A stretch of 33,046 nucleotides of DNA, taken from NCBI GenBank assembly GCA_018398765.1, contig JAHBMJ010001289.1:1-33046 (forward strand), given 5' to 3'. Made by a program: the position numbers and the translations under genes. This DNA comes from Chromera velia. Its lineage: Eukaryota > Sar > Chromeraceae. The first letter of the stretch is position 1. Each line of letters opens with the position of its first letter. A model generated the notes under the pieces. That model saw nothing but the letters and a program-made list of their open reading frames with translations. It was not told the origin of the DNA and ran no database searches. Of the stretch, positions 29,389-33,046 are shown piece after piece.

Positions 29389-31240
29389 TCGAGTTAGTCG
29401 TTCCGAGTCGACCTACCTCGAACGTCCTCCACCTCTATGTCTATCTACGAGAAATGCAAGGATGCTAGCAAGGATGTCATAAAAGAGGAATACCGGGCAA
29501 ACTACCGGCAAGAGGGGTGAAGCCGGAGTAAGCCAATGCAAGCCTGGCCAGATTTGTAACTTTGATTTGTCTTCAAAGTGTGTATGGATTCGTCATTATA
29601 ATAATATAATATAATATGAATTTCAATTTATTTACTAAGTTTACTTTTCCTGTTAAAACACTATCCGACATGGCAGTGGTATGATTTGAAGTTGATTCAG
29701 AAAATATTTGTTTAATATTAACTTTAATATTCACGGTAGACGCCTATTATCAGCCGATAGCGATGGCGTATGATGATGATGATGAATCATTGATGATTTA
29801 TTCATCATTGCAATGTTGGGTTGATTGATTGATTGATTGATTGATATGTTCCGCCCTAGGGCCTTCCCGCTATAAGCCTATGTCTAGATGTGGAAGGACC
29901 AAGACTAGTCACCAAGTAGAGTGAGGCTGACGTGCTAGGAACGTATTCATCCAGTTATTCACTTAAGTTGAACATATTATTTAATTCGTTTTATATGTTT
30001 AGATTAATTAATAATTTCATATTTAGCTTGCGACGAGTAAAGTAAAAATAGTTAATTAACTTAAGATCTATTAAGACCTATATATATAGATCAAACTTAG
30101 GCAGCAAGTTAAGCTGAAATAGTTATATCACATAATTTAAAAGGTATTTAATATGGCGGTATATATATATGGAGCACTGAGGCTGCAGTGAGGCACTCCA
30201 TGCAGTGACTCTACTTAGCGTAAAAACCTACACTTCTAGCTACACTTAGTCGTAAAGACAGGTAGTGAGAGAATGGAAAAGAAAAAAGGGAGACAATTTG
30301 AGTCAAGCTTTAGGAAAAGAGTTAGATAGGTTGCATCAGGAGACTTGGAAAAGTGAGAAAGAAAGAGAGGGAAGAATTAAAGAGTATGAAAGAGTGTGGA
30401 GCGATATAAAGGAAGCAAAAGAGGAGAAAAAAAGGAGGAGGATGGGATGTTGGGAGGTTTTGGAACTCGTTTCCAGCCGTTCATCTGCAATTCTGGGATC
30501 GTTCCCTTTCAGACCCTGCTTTGGAATGGAGTGAGCCCTCTTGCATACACACGCAGGTGATTGACTGTTCAATGTGATCCGTTCGCGGCACAGGCTCGAC
30601 CTGTGTGGGCCGGCCAGGGAGGTCCGGTGCGTCTAGGCGCTTTCCCTGGAAGCCGCACGTCGGACATTCGGCATTGGGGCCAATCCTCCGGACATTAATC
30701 CTAATCCTAATCCTAAACTTAGTAAAGCCATTTAAGGAATTTTAAGCCAAAGCCCTAACCAAAGCATGGAGATAGCTAATTCTAGTAGTTTAGATATTTA
30801 TACAGTCATAACTACTAGCATAACTTAGAATGATAACTAATATAGTAACTAGAACTAACAGTAGCCTGAGTAGTACAGTACTAGTACTGACAATGTACAA
30901 TAGTTACAATGTAGTATATACTTTTGAATTAAATCCAGAATTAAATTGAAATTATTGAATTGGCCTTCTATACACTGGTATTAAATTAGGCTGCTCCCTC
31001 GTGTAGACCCTAGGCCGCTCCCCAGAATTCTGACAAGGAATGCCTGTAGAAATGTCTGCAATCAATACCTGAGTAAAAATCTACTTAGTAAAAATACATC
31101 TTTAATAATAAGATCTAGCTTAGAATACATATAACATGAACTAATTTCAACAAAAAAAAATCTTATAGCTAAGCCTGTGTATAAATTTACTATAAAATAT
31201 CGCACCTATATCTAGACCTATATAGGCAAGCCGGTAGAAA
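29389..31240. other. Gene-free AT-rich region
   Basis: After a short 3' UTR, AT-rich DNA (29580-30180) contains ATAATATAAT runs, GATGATGATGATGAATCAT (about 29770) and (TTGA)n at 29820-29844. A GC-richer island at 30580-30690 has CACAGG-ctcga-CCTGTG. Three exact TAATCC units lie at 30696-30713. A purine-rich 89-codon frame at 30265-30534 lacks an ATG start and is not called. Confidence 0.5.
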
Positions 31241-31930
31241 GTTAGGCAGGAAGACAGATGACAGGCCTTGTGACAGGCAGACACCTAGGCAGGCACAAAA
31301 ACTTTCACACAACCGACAGAGAGCGCCGAGAGAGAGAGAGAGAGAGAGAGATTCCGGACAGAGTCTGCATGGGAGTATGGCTCGGAGTATGGAGGGCAAG
31401 TCAACAGAGTAGTAGGACGCAAGAACAGAATCGAAGGGGAGATTTCGGAATCGACGAACGGGCAGAAATTTGCTTGAAAGAAAAAAAAAATGAGTCCAGG
31501 AATGTTGAATGAATAAATGATTCAGTGGATGAATAGATGCATGAGTGAGTGGAAGGGAGGGAAAGACTAGGGGAAAGACGAAAGAAAAAAAGAAGAAAAG
31601 GGGGGGAAGGAAGGAAGAAAGAACTCCACGAGACAAGGAAGAAAGGAGGGGGGAAATACACGAAGGAAAAGAAGAAAGAAAGAAGAAAGACATGCAGGAA
31701 TGAAGGAAAGAAATTTTGAAAGATCAAACAGGGGGACAAAAAAAGAGTATACAAAAAAAGAGAACAAACGAGCAAAAACAAGAAAGAAAGAAAGAAAGCA
31801 CGAGAGAAGACGGAAAACAAAAAAAAGGGGGTTGGGACGAAAAAAGACAGGAGGACAGAGTCGATGTGCAAGACCGATACAAGAAATGGAAGGAAAACAG
31901 AAGAAAGTAGGCTTTCCAAAAAGGTATTGA
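31241..31930. other. Purine-rich low-complexity tract
   Basis: The plus strand is dominated by GA, AGG and AAAG words, including (GA)n at about 31331-31352 and GAAAGAAAGAAAG near 31785. Frames here are Lys/Glu-rich (plus) or Phe/Ser/Leu-rich (minus) and not supported as genes. Confidence 0.6.
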
Positions 31931-31994
31931 CAGAAAGCAGCTCAGGCAGACACAGAAAGACCGTCCCTTCGACTTACCACCAGGAGGACACGAC

Positions 31995-32100
31995 CCGGTA
32001 CATCTGAAGGCAGCCTCTTTCCTGCCTCAATCGCAGAGAATTGTTCAAACCGGTACATCTGAAGGCAGCCTCTTTCTTCAATCGCAGAGAATTGCTCAAA
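31995..32100. repeat. Tandem duplication, 55/51 bp
   Basis: Two copies start CCGGTACATCTGAAGGCAGC and end TCAAA. The first has four extra bases (CTGC). Confidence 0.85.
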
Positions 32101-32220
32101 CAGGCAGGCAGGCGAGTAAGTAGACAGGCAAGCAGACAGGTAGAACGGCAATCGAAAAGACAGGCAGGCAGGCGAGTAAGTAGACAGGCAAGCAGACAGG
32201 TAGAACGGCAATCGAAAAGG
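32101..32220. repeat. 60-bp tandem duplication
   Basis: 32101-32160 and 32161-32220 differ only at the last base (A versus G). Units start CAGGCAGGCAGGCGAGTAAG. Confidence 0.95.
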
Positions 32221-33046
32221 CAGGTTACGGACTTGATGGCTGCAAAACCGGCTCAAAAAGTTGGGACGGTAAAGACGTCATCGTGAAATAAATACGTATC
32301 AAGATCGAGGTCATTGATTCTCGATGGATGTGCGCTAGCCAGCTGTCTGGATAGGATCATTCAAATATTTATGGGTGACAAGGGATTACGATTCGACTCT
32401 ACCCTCTGCTCCCTCCACGCCCTCCCACCTTGAAGCTATCTATCTCTTTGGTCTGCTCTCCATTCCTCCAGTTTCAAATTTTCAAGTCTGGACGAGGTCC
32501 CTTCTACCAGAGGGAGAAGGGGAAACGCAAAAAGACCGAACCCCCCCTCTCCAGCTCTTTCTGTCCTTTTCCACTTTCTCTTTGTCCCTTCTCCCGTGTC
32601 CTCTCTTTTTTTGGGGGCGATGCTCTCTCTCTTGGCTGCTCTCCTCCTCCCCCCCTTTCCTCTCCGGGGTCCCTCAGTCAGTCGACTTACAGAGAGGAAA
32701 CTCTCTCCTCTGGCCCTCATTGAGCCCGATCCCCCCTCCCCCCTTCAGACATATACAGATAGGTAGACAGACAGCAAAAAGCCTTCAACCCAATCCCCAC
32801 CTTAAAAGTGGGCAGAGGAACAGGCCTCCTCCCCCCGTCTCCCCTTCCTTCCGTCAACCGTCCTCCCAGATAGAAACACCACATAAGATGCAAAGGCAGG
32901 GCCCACTAATGGCGGCCCCAATTCTTCGCCACAACAACAGCAAGGAAGGAGGGAGGGAAGAAACAGAGAAATGAGATCACCGCCCCCCCAATCCAGGCTC
33001 TTCCACTTACGCCCCCCTCCCCCCCGTCAGACAGCGCGAGTCCCCC
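32221..33046. other. Pyrimidine-rich tail, no supportable gene
   Basis: The plus strand is C/T-rich with C-runs. A GTAAGT donor-like site on the minus strand at 33010-33005 would leave a 36-bp exon piece at the window edge, too little to call. Confidence 0.35.

Noticed and set aside
30265..30534. Lys/Glu-rich 89-codon frame
   Set aside because: No ATG start, purine-biased DNA, no relatives or splice sites.
33005..33046. Possible minus-strand exon end with GTAAGT donor at the window edge
   Set aside because: Only 36 bases of Gly-rich sequence; cannot be told from G/C low complexity.

Overview
The window is nuclear DNA from an intron-rich eukaryote, most likely an alga with a secondary (complex) plastid. 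Three things point there. Introns are GT-AG with pyrimidine tracts and many microsatellites. A plastid-lipid-associated (PAP/fibrillin) protein carries a signal peptide followed by a transit-peptide-like stretch. GCATGC/TGCATGCA palindromes, a motif known from apicomplexan promoters, recur. A chromerid such as Chromera velia fits best; this is inference, not a database match.

Layout. 0.1-1.6 kb (-): single-exon ARV1 lipid-homeostasis protein. 1.6-2.55 kb: shared divergent promoter. 2.55-10.36 kb (+): a 13-exon gene reconstructed here by splice phase, giving a 1222-residue protein with an unfamiliar N-terminal domain, an acidic tract, a long coiled coil and a Pro/Ser-rich tail. 10.4-18.3 kb: gene-poor ground with an AT-rich block, a broken MYND zinc-finger reading frame (-), a broken Lys/Glu-rich frame (+), a 0.84-kb minisatellite, a heptapeptide-repeat plus HNH-like frame (-) broken by one stop, and a retropepsin-like remnant.

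18.312-26.044 kb: a 7.73-kb tyrosine-recombinase (YR) retroelement of the DIRS/Ngaro/PAT type. It has split direct repeats (A1 at the left end, B1-A2-B2 at the right), a gag-like frame (+), a reverse transcriptase-RNase H frame on the opposite strand (-), and a YR gene (+) that shares a GCATGC-rich divergent promoter with the RT. An 11-bp duplication flanks it, and an uninterrupted copy of the target lies 170 bp to the left. Stops in gag and a frameshift plus stop in RT-RH show the copy is decaying; mismatches between A1 and A2 are all transitions, mostly at CpG.

26.4-29.4 kb (+): a complete six-exon PAP/fibrillin gene (240 residues), starting about 350 bp beyond the element. 29.4-33.0 kb: AT-rich, then purine-rich and repeat-rich DNA with no supportable gene.
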